A stretch of 64,000 nt of DNA from Aggregatibacter kilianii (lineage in GTDB: Bacteria > Pseudomonadota > Gammaproteobacteria > Enterobacterales > Pasteurellaceae): positions 1-64,000 of the forward strand of contig NZ_NRCJ01000013.1 in assembly GCF_003129965.1 (NCBI RefSeq), written 5' to 3'. The notes under the pieces were generated by a model. That model was not told the origin of the DNA and searched no databases. It worked only from the letters and a program-made list of their open reading frames with translations. Below, one piece after another: positions 7,849 through 14,876 of this stretch. Made by a program: the position numbers and the translations under genes. How positions within the stretch are numbered: position 1 is the stretch's first letter; every line of letters begins with the position of its first letter.

Positions 7849-7870
7849 AGCCTTCTCGCGAGAGAAGGCT
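7849..7870 (+). other. Conserved hairpin upstream of gemA (copy A)
   Basis: The perfect 9-bp stem AGCCTTCTC/GAGAAGGCT has a GCGA loop and is not followed by a T-run. The same hairpin recurs at 19309-19330 in front of the other gemA copy. It may be an mRNA processing or stability element, or a protein site, between the DUF551 gene and gemA. Confidence 0.55.
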
Positions 7871-7895
7871 TAGTCATATGACAGTGAGGACAAAA

Positions 7896-8366
7896 ATGGA
7901 AAAAAAAGAAGCAAGAAGAAAGCAGTTAATTCAACTTATTCATATCGGGAAAAGTAAGTTACAGATGGATAAAGAGGTGTATCGCCTTTTTCTTGTTAAT
8001 ACAGTGGGCAAAGATAGCTGCACGCAGATGAATTTGATTGAGTTAAACAAGGTCGTAGATGCCATGAAAAAACGCGGTTTTCAGGTTTCCGGAGGGCGTT
8101 TTAAAGACGGTAAACGTAAGTCGCCACCAAGTTCCGCCTCGGTGAGTAGCAATATCGTTAAAAAGATCCGCGCAAAATGGATCGAAATGGCGGACGCCGG
8201 CATTATCAGAGAGCGCAGTGAGGACGGTTTGAATGCGTTCGTTAAAAATATTGCTAAAAATGCACAAGGCGAGCCGATTCCATTCGTGAATTGGCTCAAC
8301 AATGAGCAGGCGTCGATTGTGTTAGAACGTCTTAAACAGTGGCAAAAACGAATGATTAAGGGGTAA
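7896..8366 (+). CDS. gemA: GemA-like regulatory protein, Mu gp16 family (copy A)
   Basis: This 156-residue protein matches the gp16/GemA family (DUF1018). The N-terminal helix is KEARRKQLIQLIHIGKSKLQMDKEVYR, the middle is Lys-rich, and the C-terminal part (KKIRAKWIEMADAGIIRERSEDGLNAFV) is conserved. In Mu, GemA modulates host gene expression and DNA relaxation, and its gene precedes mor, as here. The ATG at 7896 is preceded by GTGAGGAC. An in-frame ATG at 7878 is not present in the element B copy. The stop is 3 bases before mor. Confidence 0.82.
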   Translation: MEKKEARRKQLIQLIHIGKSKLQMDKEVYRLFLVNTVGKDSCTQMNLIELNKVVDAMKKRGFQVSGGRFKDGKRKSPPSSASVSSNIVKKIRAKWIEMADAGIIRERSEDGLNAFVKNIAKNAQGEPIPFVNWLNNEQASIVLERLKQWQKRMIKG

Positions 8367-8369
8367 TTT

Positions 8370-8720
8370 ATGAAAGAGTCGCTAATGCAAATCCGCCGCC
8401 ACGAATTGCTGGAAGAAATCGAATTGTTGGTGATTGCGCTATGTAAAAATTACAACTTAGGGCAGGACATTTGTGAGCAGATTGGCGTCAGCGTTGCCAA
8501 CTGTTTATCCGAAGAATATGCCGGGCAAGTTATATGCTTTCCTAAAGATTACAGATATAAGATTGCTCAACGTGACTTGGATATTTATAACAGTTTCAAC
8601 GGTCGCAATTGGGGTGAACTTGGACGTCGTTATAACCTGACTGAGAATGCTTTGCGGAAGATTGTTAAGCGTGTGCAAGATAGGATAATTAAAGAGAAGC
8701 AACCCGACATGTTCATATAA
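8370..8720 (+). CDS. mor: Mor-like middle transcription activator (copy A)
   Basis: This 116-residue protein belongs to the Mor/C activator family. It has an N-terminal dimerisation helix pair and a central beta strand (GQVICFPKDYRYKIAQRD). The C-terminal helix-turn-helix (NSFNGRNWGELGRRYNLTENALRKIVKRVQ) contacts DNA. In Mu, Mor activates the middle promoter that makes the late activator C. It is translationally close to gemA (3-base gap) and followed by a terminator. The copy at 19831 is highly similar. Confidence 0.87.
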   Translation: MKESLMQIRRHELLEEIELLVIALCKNYNLGQDICEQIGVSVANCLSEEYAGQVICFPKDYRYKIAQRDLDIYNSFNGRNWGELGRRYNLTENALRKIVKRVQDRIIKEKQPDMFI

Positions 8721-8726
8721 AATAAC

Positions 8727-8760
8727 GGCTCTACTGATCTAATTTTGTAGAGCCTTTTTT
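8727..8760 (+). terminator. Rho-independent terminator after mor (copy A)
   Basis: The stem GGCTCTAC/GTAGAGCC has a 12-base loop and is followed by TTTTTT. The element B homologue (20202-20235) keeps the stem but swaps the loop-closing pair (C-G here, A-T there), a compensatory change that supports the structure. Confidence 0.88.
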
Positions 8761-8788
8761 ATTGTTTATCTTTACGATTATTCTTTTT

Positions 8789-8886
8789 CACATACTGTAA
8801 CGGTCTTTCATTTTCTTTATCCCACTTCTTCAAGGATTATCCCCCTAAGTCCCATTTATGTCGCTGAGACTATATTATTTATATCA
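8789..8886 (+). mobile_element. Right terminus of element A (phage end, transposase-site region)
   Basis: This 98-bp tail matches the tail at 20263-20360 in length and layout. CACATACTGTAACG opens both, a 42-bp block (8818-8859) is identical, and both finish TATTATTTAT(A/G)TCA. Similarity stops right after the CA. Mu-type elements end in CA-3' and duplicate 5 bp of target. The next five bases, CTATG, would be that duplication. The left end is outside the window, so the target duplication cannot be confirmed. Confidence 0.65.
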
Positions 8887-8891
8887 CTATG

Positions 8892-8996
8892 GATCAGAAT
8901 GCCGGCAGATTGGTTGGTGTCGATGTGATGCTGCAAGGTGTGTTTGCCCAGCAAGAAGAGCTTTTTGCGCAAATTACCGGGCAAGAAGAGGAATGA
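8892..8996 (+). pseudogene. 3' fragment of a homologue of the 125-aa phage gene
   Basis: From 8898 the sequence encodes NAGRLVGVDVMLQGVFAQQ and ends GQEEE, nearly identical to the C-terminus of the protein at 5111-5488. The 5' part is absent because element A's terminus lies immediately upstream. This gene of element B therefore appears to be the site where element A inserted. Its 5' part should lie left of element A, outside the window. Confidence 0.75.
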
Positions 8997-8997
8997 C

Positions 8998-9246
8998 TTA
9001 GCGTTTTCGAAGTGTCATAGCACGATAAACGATTTTATAAGGGCTTGCCGGCGGTTGTGTCGGTGAGCCTTTTTTATGGTAGGGCATAAATCCAATTACG
9101 CCTCGCTTATACAACCCCATCACCACGTTATTTAGCTCAAACTCACCGTAGGTTTCCTCGAGTTTCGCCCAAAATTCGGCGTCCGATACGGCATTCGGAT
9201 GGTGTTTTTCCATTTCTGCAATGATGATACTTTCTAGATTTTTCAT
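8998..9246 (-). CDS. Unrecognised phage protein, 82 aa (copy B)
   Basis: This is a near-identical homologue of the protein at 5490-5738 (MKNLESIIIAEMEKHHPNAVSDAEFW...), also convergent with the 125-aa gene, here a remnant. In this element it is the last of three leftward genes starting at the repressor, which suggests expression from the repressor promoter in the lysogen. Winged-helix-like, function unknown. Confidence 0.6.
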   Translation of the reverse strand: MKNLESIIIAEMEKHHPNAVSDAEFWAKLEETYGEFELNNVVMGLYKRGVIGFMPYHKKGSPTQPPASPYKIVYRAMTLRKR

Positions 9247-9274
9247 GTTCCCTCCGGTTATTCCTTATAAATTC

Positions 9275-9694
9275 TTATTTCTGCGCCCGCGCCGAGCCCG
9301 CAAGCATTATCATGCCGGCGATTGCCATAAAATGCCCGGTCAAGCCGCCGATGTGGTTTTTTGCCAAATAAAAGCCGACAAAGACGGCGGCCGCCACAAT
9401 GCCGATTTTAAAAAACTTAATATTGTTCAGTCGGTCGCTGATGACACGGGCGACTCGGTTGGCTTCGCGCAGTTTTTTGCGTTCAATCTCGGCGAAATGC
9501 AGGCGGATACCGTAGGTGCAGCGCCCGTTGCCGCAGTATTCATTAAATTTGAGCGTTGGCAAATTACACTGCGGGCACAACACCCGGTGCGGGTGGTCGA
9601 GCGGGATTTCCGCGCTTTGCGGGCCGTGGTAGTGGTTTTCGGTTAAGTTGCCGCTGACTTGCGTGTTATTGTTTCCTTGGATTGTCATCGTCAT
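9275..9694 (-). CDS. Zinc-ribbon membrane protein next to the repressor
   Basis: This 139-residue protein has three parts. The N-terminus is Asn-rich (MTMTIQGNNNTQVSGNL). A probable zinc ribbon has CPQC at about 40-43 and a second Cys pair (C-GNGR-C) at about 54-59. Two membrane segments at the C-terminus (IGIVAAAVFVGFYLA and MAIAGMIMLAGSA) place the rest in the cytoplasm. The gene is transcribed with the repressor, so it is probably expressed in lysogens. Its N-terminal motif resembles one at the repressor C-terminus. Function unknown; superinfection exclusion or a defence-like role is only a guess. Confidence 0.6.
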   Translation of the reverse strand: MTMTIQGNNNTQVSGNLTENHYHGPQSAEIPLDHPHRVLCPQCNLPTLKFNEYCGNGRCTYGIRLHFAEIERKKLREANRVARVISDRLNNIKFFKIGIVAAAVFVGFYLAKNHIGGLTGHFMAIAGMIMLAGSARAQK

Positions 9695-9744
9695 AGCCGT
9701 TTTATCCTCCGTGGTGTGTGTAGCTAATGAGACTCTAATTCTTA

Positions 9745-10152
9745 TTATTTGCGGGCTTTGCCTGCGATTTGTACGTTGTTATCGCCTTTAATTTCCATAT
9801 TGTCGGCGTCTGTATTTTTGTGCTGTTTGTTGTGATTCCCTTCAATTTTCATGCTTGCCGACGCAATTCCGCCCAACATAAACTGGCGCACGGCAGGCGG
9901 TGCGGCACGAAAAGTGGCGATCAGCTGTTCTTCTTCGGCGGTGAGTGCATTGTTGGCGCGAGTGCCGAAGAGCACATAACTTACATCAATGCCGACCTTG
10001 GCTATTTCAATTAAATACTCAGATGTAGGGTTTCGTGCTCCATTCTCATATTTCAGTTGCGCCTGCTTTTGTACGCCGCCTACCGCACCTAATGCCGCTT
10101 GAGTCAATCCAATTCTTTCTCTTTCTTCTCTTAATCTTTCACCCATTAACAT
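9745..10152 (-). CDS. Phage repressor, XRE/CI-type helix-turn-helix
   Basis: This 135-residue protein has an N-terminal HTH (residues about 5-60: RLREERERIGLTQAALGAVGGVQKQAQLKYENG) and no peptidase domain, so it would not be self-cleaving like LexA. The C-terminal tail holds two related short motifs, IEGNHNKQ and IKGDNNVQIAG. The gene lies divergent from ner across the early promoter, the position of the lysogeny repressor. The start at 10152 has GAGG 7 bases upstream. The longer reading to 10215 would run into the promoter. It probably binds the TACGC-AAAC-GCGTA palindrome at 10191-10204. Confidence 0.8.
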   Translation of the reverse strand: MLMGERLREERERIGLTQAALGAVGGVQKQAQLKYENGARNPTSEYLIEIAKVGIDVSYVLFGTRANNALTAEEEQLIATFRAAPPAVRQFMLGGIASASMKIEGNHNKQHKNTDADNMEIKGDNNVQIAGKARK

Positions 10153-10182
10153 AAAAAACCTCAAAATATAATCAAAAACATA

Positions 10183-10211
10183 TTGACATATACGCAAACG
10201 CGTACAATAAT
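10183..10211 (+). promoter_or_regulatory. Early promoter with palindromic operator
   Basis: A -35 TTGACA (10183-10188), a 17-base spacer and a -10 AATAAT (10206-10211) drive ner and the transposition operon. The spacer holds a perfect inverted repeat TACGC-AAAC-GCGTA (10191-10204), a likely operator for the repressor or Ner. About 75 bp from here recur at 16013 in front of the adhesin operon. Confidence 0.75.
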
Positions 10212-10270
10212 ACATTCAAATCTTAGCAAAACATTTCATAAACATTTAACCAACAACAGGAGAACTAATA

Positions 10271-10453
10271 ATGACACCAGAAGCAGTAAAACGCAAATTT
10301 AAACAAAACGGCTGGACGTTCGCCGCGTGGGCAAAAGAACACGGTTACACCCCCGTGGAAGTGTCCCGCGTGCTGAACGGCTTCGCCAAGGGCGACCGAG
10401 GCAAGGCGCACGAAATCGCTTTAAAACTTGGATTAAAAAAACCGATTAACTAA
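10271..10453 (+). CDS. ner: Ner-like DNA-binding protein
   Basis: This 60-residue helix-turn-helix protein (MTPEAVKRKFKQNGWTFAAW... YTPVEVSRVLNG) is of the size and type of Mu Ner, the Cro-like protein that turns down the early and repressor promoters. It is the first gene of the early operon and has a CAGGAG ribosome site. The conserved AWAKEHGYTPxxVSRVLNG stretch is the recognition region. Confidence 0.82.
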   Translation: MTPEAVKRKFKQNGWTFAAWAKEHGYTPVEVSRVLNGFAKGDRGKAHEIALKLGLKKPIN

Positions 10454-10464
10454 CGAGGTGGAGC

Positions 10465-10644
10465 ATGAAAAAGTTACTAATTAAATTTTGCACTTGGTAT
10501 TTAGCACGGGAATACCGCATTCGCGCCGTCAAACAATTAAACAAGCACGTCGTGTTTAATCAAGGTCGCAACCGCGACGAACGCGACATTGCCGCAGAAT
10601 TCGGCATCCCGCTTTCCGTTGCACGCCGCATTTTAAAAAAATAA
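10465..10644 (+). CDS. Small basic phage protein, 59 aa
   Basis: This short frame begins MKKLLIKFCTWYLAREYRIR, with GAGGTGGAGC just upstream, and ends IPLSVARRILKK. The last third (ERDIAAEFGIPLSVARRIL) looks like a single helix-turn-helix. It lies 11 bases after ner and 10 bases before the next gene. Position and Arg/Lys content suggest a small early DNA-binding protein. No family is recognised. Confidence 0.6.
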   Translation: MKKLLIKFCTWYLAREYRIRAVKQLNKHVVFNQGRNRDERDIAAEFGIPLSVARRILKK

Positions 10645-10654
10645 GGGGGGTGAC

Positions 10655-10951
10655 ATGGAGAAGGTCAATTCGGCACAGCGTGCTTTGAGGGTGATTAAGG
10701 TGTTGCAAAACAATTCTTTTGCGGGGTTAAGCAACAAAGAACTCGCCACCGCCTTAGACGAAAGCCCGGCAAATATCAGCCGCACCCTTGATGTACTCAA
10801 GAATGAGGGTTTTGTCATCAAGCTGGAAAGCGGCAAGTTTGCTTTCAGTTCCCTTTTTGCCCAAATCGCTATGCGCCACGCCGCCAATATGGACAAGGCA
10901 AGCGCACAAATTAACGAACTCAAACAACGCTTAGGCACCGCCGCCTACTAA
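10655..10951 (+). CDS. Early winged-helix protein (IclR-type HTH)
   Basis: This 98-residue protein has a winged-helix N-terminus (AQRALRVIKVLQNNSFAGLSNKELATALDESPANISRTLDVLKNEGFV) like the DNA-binding half of IclR regulators. A coiled helix replaces the effector domain. Such stand-alone IclR-like HTH proteins occur in the early operons of Mu-like phages. GGGGGG precedes the start. It probably regulates phage transcription or acts with the transposition complex; its targets are unknown. Confidence 0.72.
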   Translation: MEKVNSAQRALRVIKVLQNNSFAGLSNKELATALDESPANISRTLDVLKNEGFVIKLESGKFAFSSLFAQIAMRHAANMDKASAQINELKQRLGTAAY

Positions 10952-10960
10952 GGATAAACC

Positions 10961-11902
10961 ATGACAGATTTAACATTAGAACAACAAACCGCAGTATCAA
11001 TACTTGTTAAGCAAATGACACAAGATAAAGCTCAAGCCTACGAGGTAGTCGGTATGCTGAAAATGGGCAGTTTTGCCAGAAAGCTTGTAACGGTTACAGA
11101 AATCAAATTGCTAAAGGAAATTAAAGAAAGTAAACAATTCAAAGGGTTAGTCTTAAATAACCCTTCTGGAGAATCTGTAACATGTACAACTTTTGTTGAA
11201 TTTTGCGAGTGTTTAGGCATGAGTTACGAAAAAGTCAATCTCGACATCCAAAATTTAAACGTCCTCGGTGAAGACTTTTTGGTAACCAGTAAGCGCCTCG
11301 GCTTAGGCTACCGCGACCTGCGCAAATTGCGCAAACTGCCCGAAGATGTCCGCGCGGAAATTGTGGATGCGGAATATGAAGATGACACCGACAAAGAAGA
11401 ATTGCTGGAAAAAATCGAGGAATTAACCGCCAAACATGCCCGCGAAAAAGAAGTATTGGAAGGACAATTAAAACAAAGCCACGCCAACTACGAGGCACAA
11501 AGCAAGGTGTTGAAAAACAAAAACGATCGCATTAACCAACTCGACATTGAGTTGGAGAAGAAGAAAAACCACATCAATACGTTAAGCCCGGACGAAAAAG
11601 GCGGCTTGTTACGCAAAGAAACCTCACAACTGGTTTACAACGCCGAAGCCATTCTGCGCGGTCAAGTATGGAAAGCCTTTGAAACGCTGGATGGACACAC
11701 GCAGGAAAACGGTATCGACCATAAACAATTTATGGTTGGCACCCTTGCGGAGATTGAGTTGGTGCTGAACGAGCTGCGCACCGCCTTTAATTTACCACGC
11801 CTAGCGGACGGTGACAACCGCGCGGAGTGGATGCGCGAAGGCTTTGAGGGCAAAGACTACGACGCGGAATTTAACGCAATTTTAAACGGTGACAATCAAT
11901 AG
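10961..11902 (+). CDS. Early phage coiled-coil protein, 313 aa
   Basis: This 313-residue protein is not firmly recognised. The N-terminal third is helical, the middle (about 140-215) is a long charged coiled coil (EELLEKIEELTAKHAREKEVLEGQL), and the C-terminal part (MVGTLAEIELVLNELRTAFNLPRL) is helical again. It lies between the IclR-like gene and the MuA-like transposase, in a transposition-related operon. A DNA-replication or structural adaptor role is possible but inferred only from its neighbours. Confidence 0.6.
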   Translation: MTDLTLEQQTAVSILVKQMTQDKAQAYEVVGMLKMGSFARKLVTVTEIKLLKEIKESKQFKGLVLNNPSGESVTCTTFVEFCECLGMSYEKVNLDIQNLNVLGEDFLVTSKRLGLGYRDLRKLRKLPEDVRAEIVDAEYEDDTDKEELLEKIEELTAKHAREKEVLEGQLKQSHANYEAQSKVLKNKNDRINQLDIELEKKKNHINTLSPDEKGGLLRKETSQLVYNAEAILRGQVWKAFETLDGHTQENGIDHKQFMVGTLAEIELVLNELRTAFNLPRLADGDNRAEWMREGFEGKDYDAEFNAILNGDNQ

Positions 11903-11913
11903 GAATTTGCATT

Positions 11914-13686
11914 ATGGCGATTTTACCCGAAAAACTCCTTGAAATTGCCCACCTTGCCGCCAATGCGCCGCACGGCAAAAAAGGCGAGGTGTATGCGCAA
12001 GCCTGTGAGTTACTTAATGTCAGCCATGCCACATTAATGCGCGAACTAAAAACGTTATGCGCCCCGAAAGCGCGCAAACAACGCAGTGACAAAGGCGCGG
12101 TGGCGCTGGAGCTGGACGAGGCGCAAACCATTTCGGCTTATTGGCTGGCTTGCCGGCGCGGGGTCAACAACAAAGTGATGTCGAGCCTTGCCGATGTGCT
12201 CAAGGTGTTACGCGCCAACAATGAGATCAAAGCCGAGTATATCGACGAGAGCACAGGCGAAGTGCGGTTACTCTCCGAAAGTGCGGTCAGCCGCGCGTTA
12301 CGCGCCTATAACCTGCACCCGGAACAACTTTCCCGCCCGGCACCGGTCAACGCGATGAAAAGCCTGCACCCGAATCATTGCTGGCAAATCGACCCGTCTT
12401 TGTGTGTGTTGTATTACCTGAAAGAGCAAGCGGACGGTGGTAACGGCTTAAATATCATGGAAGAAAAGGAGTTTTACAAAAACAAACCCGCCAACATCAA
12501 AAAAGTGGAAAACCAACGGGTGTGGCGTTATGTCATCACCGACCACGCCTCCGGGGTGATTTATGTGCAGTATGTGTACGGCGGCGAGAGCGCGGAAAAC
12601 CTGTGCAATTGCTTTATTAACGCCATGCAAAAACGCAACACCCGCGACCCGTTTTGCGGCGTGCCGAAAATGGTGATGCTTGACCCGGGCTCGGCAAATA
12701 CCTCCGCTATGTTTGCCCATTTGTGCAATCAGCTCGGCATTAAATTGCAAGTCAATGCACCGGGCAAACCGCGCGCCAAAGGGCAGGTGGAAAAAGGCAA
12801 CGACATTGTGGAGCGGCAGTTTGAGAGCGGTTTGCGCTTTACCCGGGTGAGCGGGCTAGACGAGCTGAATCAACTGGCGGGGCGTTGGATGACCTATTTT
12901 AACGGCACGGCGGTGCATACGCGCCACAACAAAACGCGTTATCAGGCATGGCTTGGGATTACCGCCGAGCAGTTGGTGATGGCGCCAAGCCTTGATATTT
13001 GCCGCGAGTTGATGGTGACCAAACTCACCGAGCGCACCGTCAAAGACGATTTAACGGTGAGCTTCCAATCTAAAACTTACGACCTGCGCAACATTAATGA
13101 GGCCATGGTTGGCACGGTGGTGACTATCGGCAAAAACCCATACCGCCCCGACTGCATACAGGTGCGCCGGGTGGATGCCGACGGGTTGCAATATTGGACG
13201 GTGGTTGAGCCGGTGGCATACGACGACCACGGCTTCCGCGTGGATGCGGCGATTATCGGCGAAGAGTACAAACCGCACAACAAGAGCGTATTTGAGTACA
13301 ACAAAGAGACCGTAGAGCGCATCGCATACGACGCCGAAACGGACGACGAAGTGAAAGCCGCCAAGAAAGCCAAAGCGCCATTATTCGGCGGGCGCATTAA
13401 CCCTTACAAGGCAGTGGAAGAGCACGATTACGTGGATTACCTACCAAAACGCGGACAAGAGCACGAATTGACCGCCAACGCCAAACGGGTGGAGCTGGCA
13501 CCGCTTAACAAAATCGAGGTGGCAAAACGGCTGAAAGCGCGCTTTGGTGCAGAATACAGCGCGGAAACCATGGCGTGGCTTAATCAGCGTTACCCGAACG
13601 GCATGAGCGAGCCGGAACTGGAAGCGCTATTGGCGCAAGAGCACCTGCCGAGCACGGCAAAACCGTTGCGGTTAGTTAACGCATAA
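11914..13686 (+). CDS. MuA-like DDE transposase
   Basis: This 590-residue transposase/integrase joins phage ends to target DNA for lysogenisation and replicative transposition. The RNase H-like core shows the DDE triad: Asp160 (WQIDPSL), Asp257 (MLDPGSAN) and Glu293 (KGQVEKGND), with 35 residues between the last two. It is followed by a Mu-transposase C-terminal domain (about 370-500). The N-terminal 130 residues contain HTH-like DNA-binding segments. It begins 11 bases after the previous gene and precedes the MuB-like ATPase. It should act on the termini at 8886 and 20360. The frame is intact and carries two uptake cores (12260, 12279). Confidence 0.94.
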   Translation: MAILPEKLLEIAHLAANAPHGKKGEVYAQACELLNVSHATLMRELKTLCAPKARKQRSDKGAVALELDEAQTISAYWLACRRGVNNKVMSSLADVLKVLRANNEIKAEYIDESTGEVRLLSESAVSRALRAYNLHPEQLSRPAPVNAMKSLHPNHCWQIDPSLCVLYYLKEQADGGNGLNIMEEKEFYKNKPANIKKVENQRVWRYVITDHASGVIYVQYVYGGESAENLCNCFINAMQKRNTRDPFCGVPKMVMLDPGSANTSAMFAHLCNQLGIKLQVNAPGKPRAKGQVEKGNDIVERQFESGLRFTRVSGLDELNQLAGRWMTYFNGTAVHTRHNKTRYQAWLGITAEQLVMAPSLDICRELMVTKLTERTVKDDLTVSFQSKTYDLRNINEAMVGTVVTIGKNPYRPDCIQVRRVDADGLQYWTVVEPVAYDDHGFRVDAAIIGEEYKPHNKSVFEYNKETVERIAYDAETDDEVKAAKKAKAPLFGGRINPYKAVEEHDYVDYLPKRGQEHELTANAKRVELAPLNKIEVAKRLKARFGAEYSAETMAWLNQRYPNGMSEPELEALLAQEHLPSTAKPLRLVNA

Positions 13687-13696
13687 GGACGACATT

Positions 13697-14875
13697 ATGT
13701 TGAAACTTAAAGCAATTTTAGAAGAAAAAGGCATTTCGCAAAGAAAACTTGCGGGCTTGTTGTCGGTGTCACCGGCGGTGATCACCAATTTGGTGAATCA
13801 CGGTTTGCTGATTAAAACCGGCACCGAGCAATTTAAAACGCGGTTGACCGAGGTGTTAAAAACACTCGGCATTTCGACCGCACTTTCCGAACTTTTAACG
13901 GATGATTCCGCAGGCGAGGCAACGCCTGCGGAGGATTCCCCTAACCTTGACGAGCAGTCAATAACAACAGAGGAAGACACTATGTTACTCGCAAAACAGG
14001 CTTTATTTCCAGCCACTAAAAAACATTTTTCATTATTCAATAACCCATTCACGGACGAAGTGCGGTCTGCCGAAGAGGTTTTTTCTTCGCCGGACGTGCG
14101 CTATGTGCGCGAGGCATTGTTCCAAACTGCGCGCTTCGGCGGGTTTATGGCGGTGGTCGGCGAGAGCGGTGCCGGCAAATCCACCCTGCGGCGTGATTTG
14201 ATTGAGCGCATTAATCATGACGGCTTGCCGGTGATTGTGATTGAGCCGTACATCATCGCCATGGAGGACAACGACCTCAAGGGCAAAACCTTAAAAGCGG
14301 CGCACATTGCGGAGAGCATTATCAACACGCTGGCGCCGCTGGAAAGCGTGAAACGCTCGCCGGAAGCGCGTTTCCGTCAGTTGCACCGCGTATTAAAAGA
14401 GAGTGCACGGGCGGGCAATCAGCATATTTTAATCATCGAAGAAGCGCACAGTCTGCCGGTGCCGACTTTAAAGCACCTGAAACGCTTTTTTGAGCTGGAA
14501 GACGGCTTTAAAAAATTGCTTTCGATTGTGCTTATCGGTCAGCCGGAGCTTAAACAAAAACTCTCCGAGCGCAATTTTGAGGTGCGCGAAGTGGTGCAAC
14601 GTTGCGAAATTGTGGAGCTGGCGCCGCTGGATAATTGCCTAGAAGAATATGTGGCGTGGCGGCTGAAAGCGGTGGGACGCAAAACCGCCGACATCTTTGA
14701 GCGCGACGCGCTGGACGCGTTACGTAATCGCTTGGTGATGAGCAACAGCCGGGCAAAAACCCAACACAGCCTGTTATATCCGCTTGCGGTGGGCAACTTG
14801 ATCACCGGCGCGATGAATCTTGCCGCCGAATTGGGCGCGCCGTTAGTCAGCGCCGACGTCATCAAAGGGGTTTGA
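13697..14875 (+). CDS. MuB-like AAA+ target-capture ATPase
   Basis: This 392-residue protein coats target DNA and delivers it to the transposase. Residues 1-40 form an HTH (ISQRKLAGLLSVSPAVITNLVN), as in MuB. The AAA+ core has Walker A GESGAGKST (155-163) and Walker B ILIIEEAH (about 244-251). At 392 residues it is longer than Mu MuB, with a linker of about 60 residues containing acidic and Ser/Thr-rich sequence before the ATPase. It starts 10 bases after the transposase stop, and the next gene's ATG follows one base after its stop. Target immunity against nearby copies would normally discourage nested insertion of identical phages. Confidence 0.92.
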   Translation: MLKLKAILEEKGISQRKLAGLLSVSPAVITNLVNHGLLIKTGTEQFKTRLTEVLKTLGISTALSELLTDDSAGEATPAEDSPNLDEQSITTEEDTMLLAKQALFPATKKHFSLFNNPFTDEVRSAEEVFSSPDVRYVREALFQTARFGGFMAVVGESGAGKSTLRRDLIERINHDGLPVIVIEPYIIAMEDNDLKGKTLKAAHIAESIINTLAPLESVKRSPEARFRQLHRVLKESARAGNQHILIIEEAHSLPVPTLKHLKRFFELEDGFKKLLSIVLIGQPELKQKLSERNFEVREVVQRCEIVELAPLDNCLEEYVAWRLKAVGRKTADIFERDALDALRNRLVMSNSRAKTQHSLLYPLAVGNLITGAMNLAAELGAPLVSADVIKGV

Positions 14876-14876
14876 G

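Larger units (their letters stand above)
73..8886. mobile_element. Element A: defective Mu-like prophage (right portion)
   Basis: This stretch contains the leftward lysis/packaging genes, the gp49-like gene, a truncated adhesin, and gemA/mor, ending at the terminus at 8886. It has no repressor, ner, transposase or MuB gene: a deletion joins 5775 to the middle of the adhesin. The portal gene is broken by an insertion. It cannot transpose or package by itself, though element B could supply transposition proteins in trans. Its left end lies outside the window. Confidence 0.7.

Noticed and set aside
8800-8886. Mor-activated middle promoter downstream of mor
   Set aside because: At first the conserved block with TATATTATTTAT looked like a Mor-dependent promoter. 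The two copies share it only up to the same TCA and nothing transcribable follows in either, so a phage terminus explains it better.
5490-9246. Recent tandem duplication or assembly artefact of the adhesin-gemA-mor block
   Set aside because: The copies differ at many synonymous sites and in gene content (the 154-aa gene), so they are diverged homologues rather than a recent duplication or misassembly.
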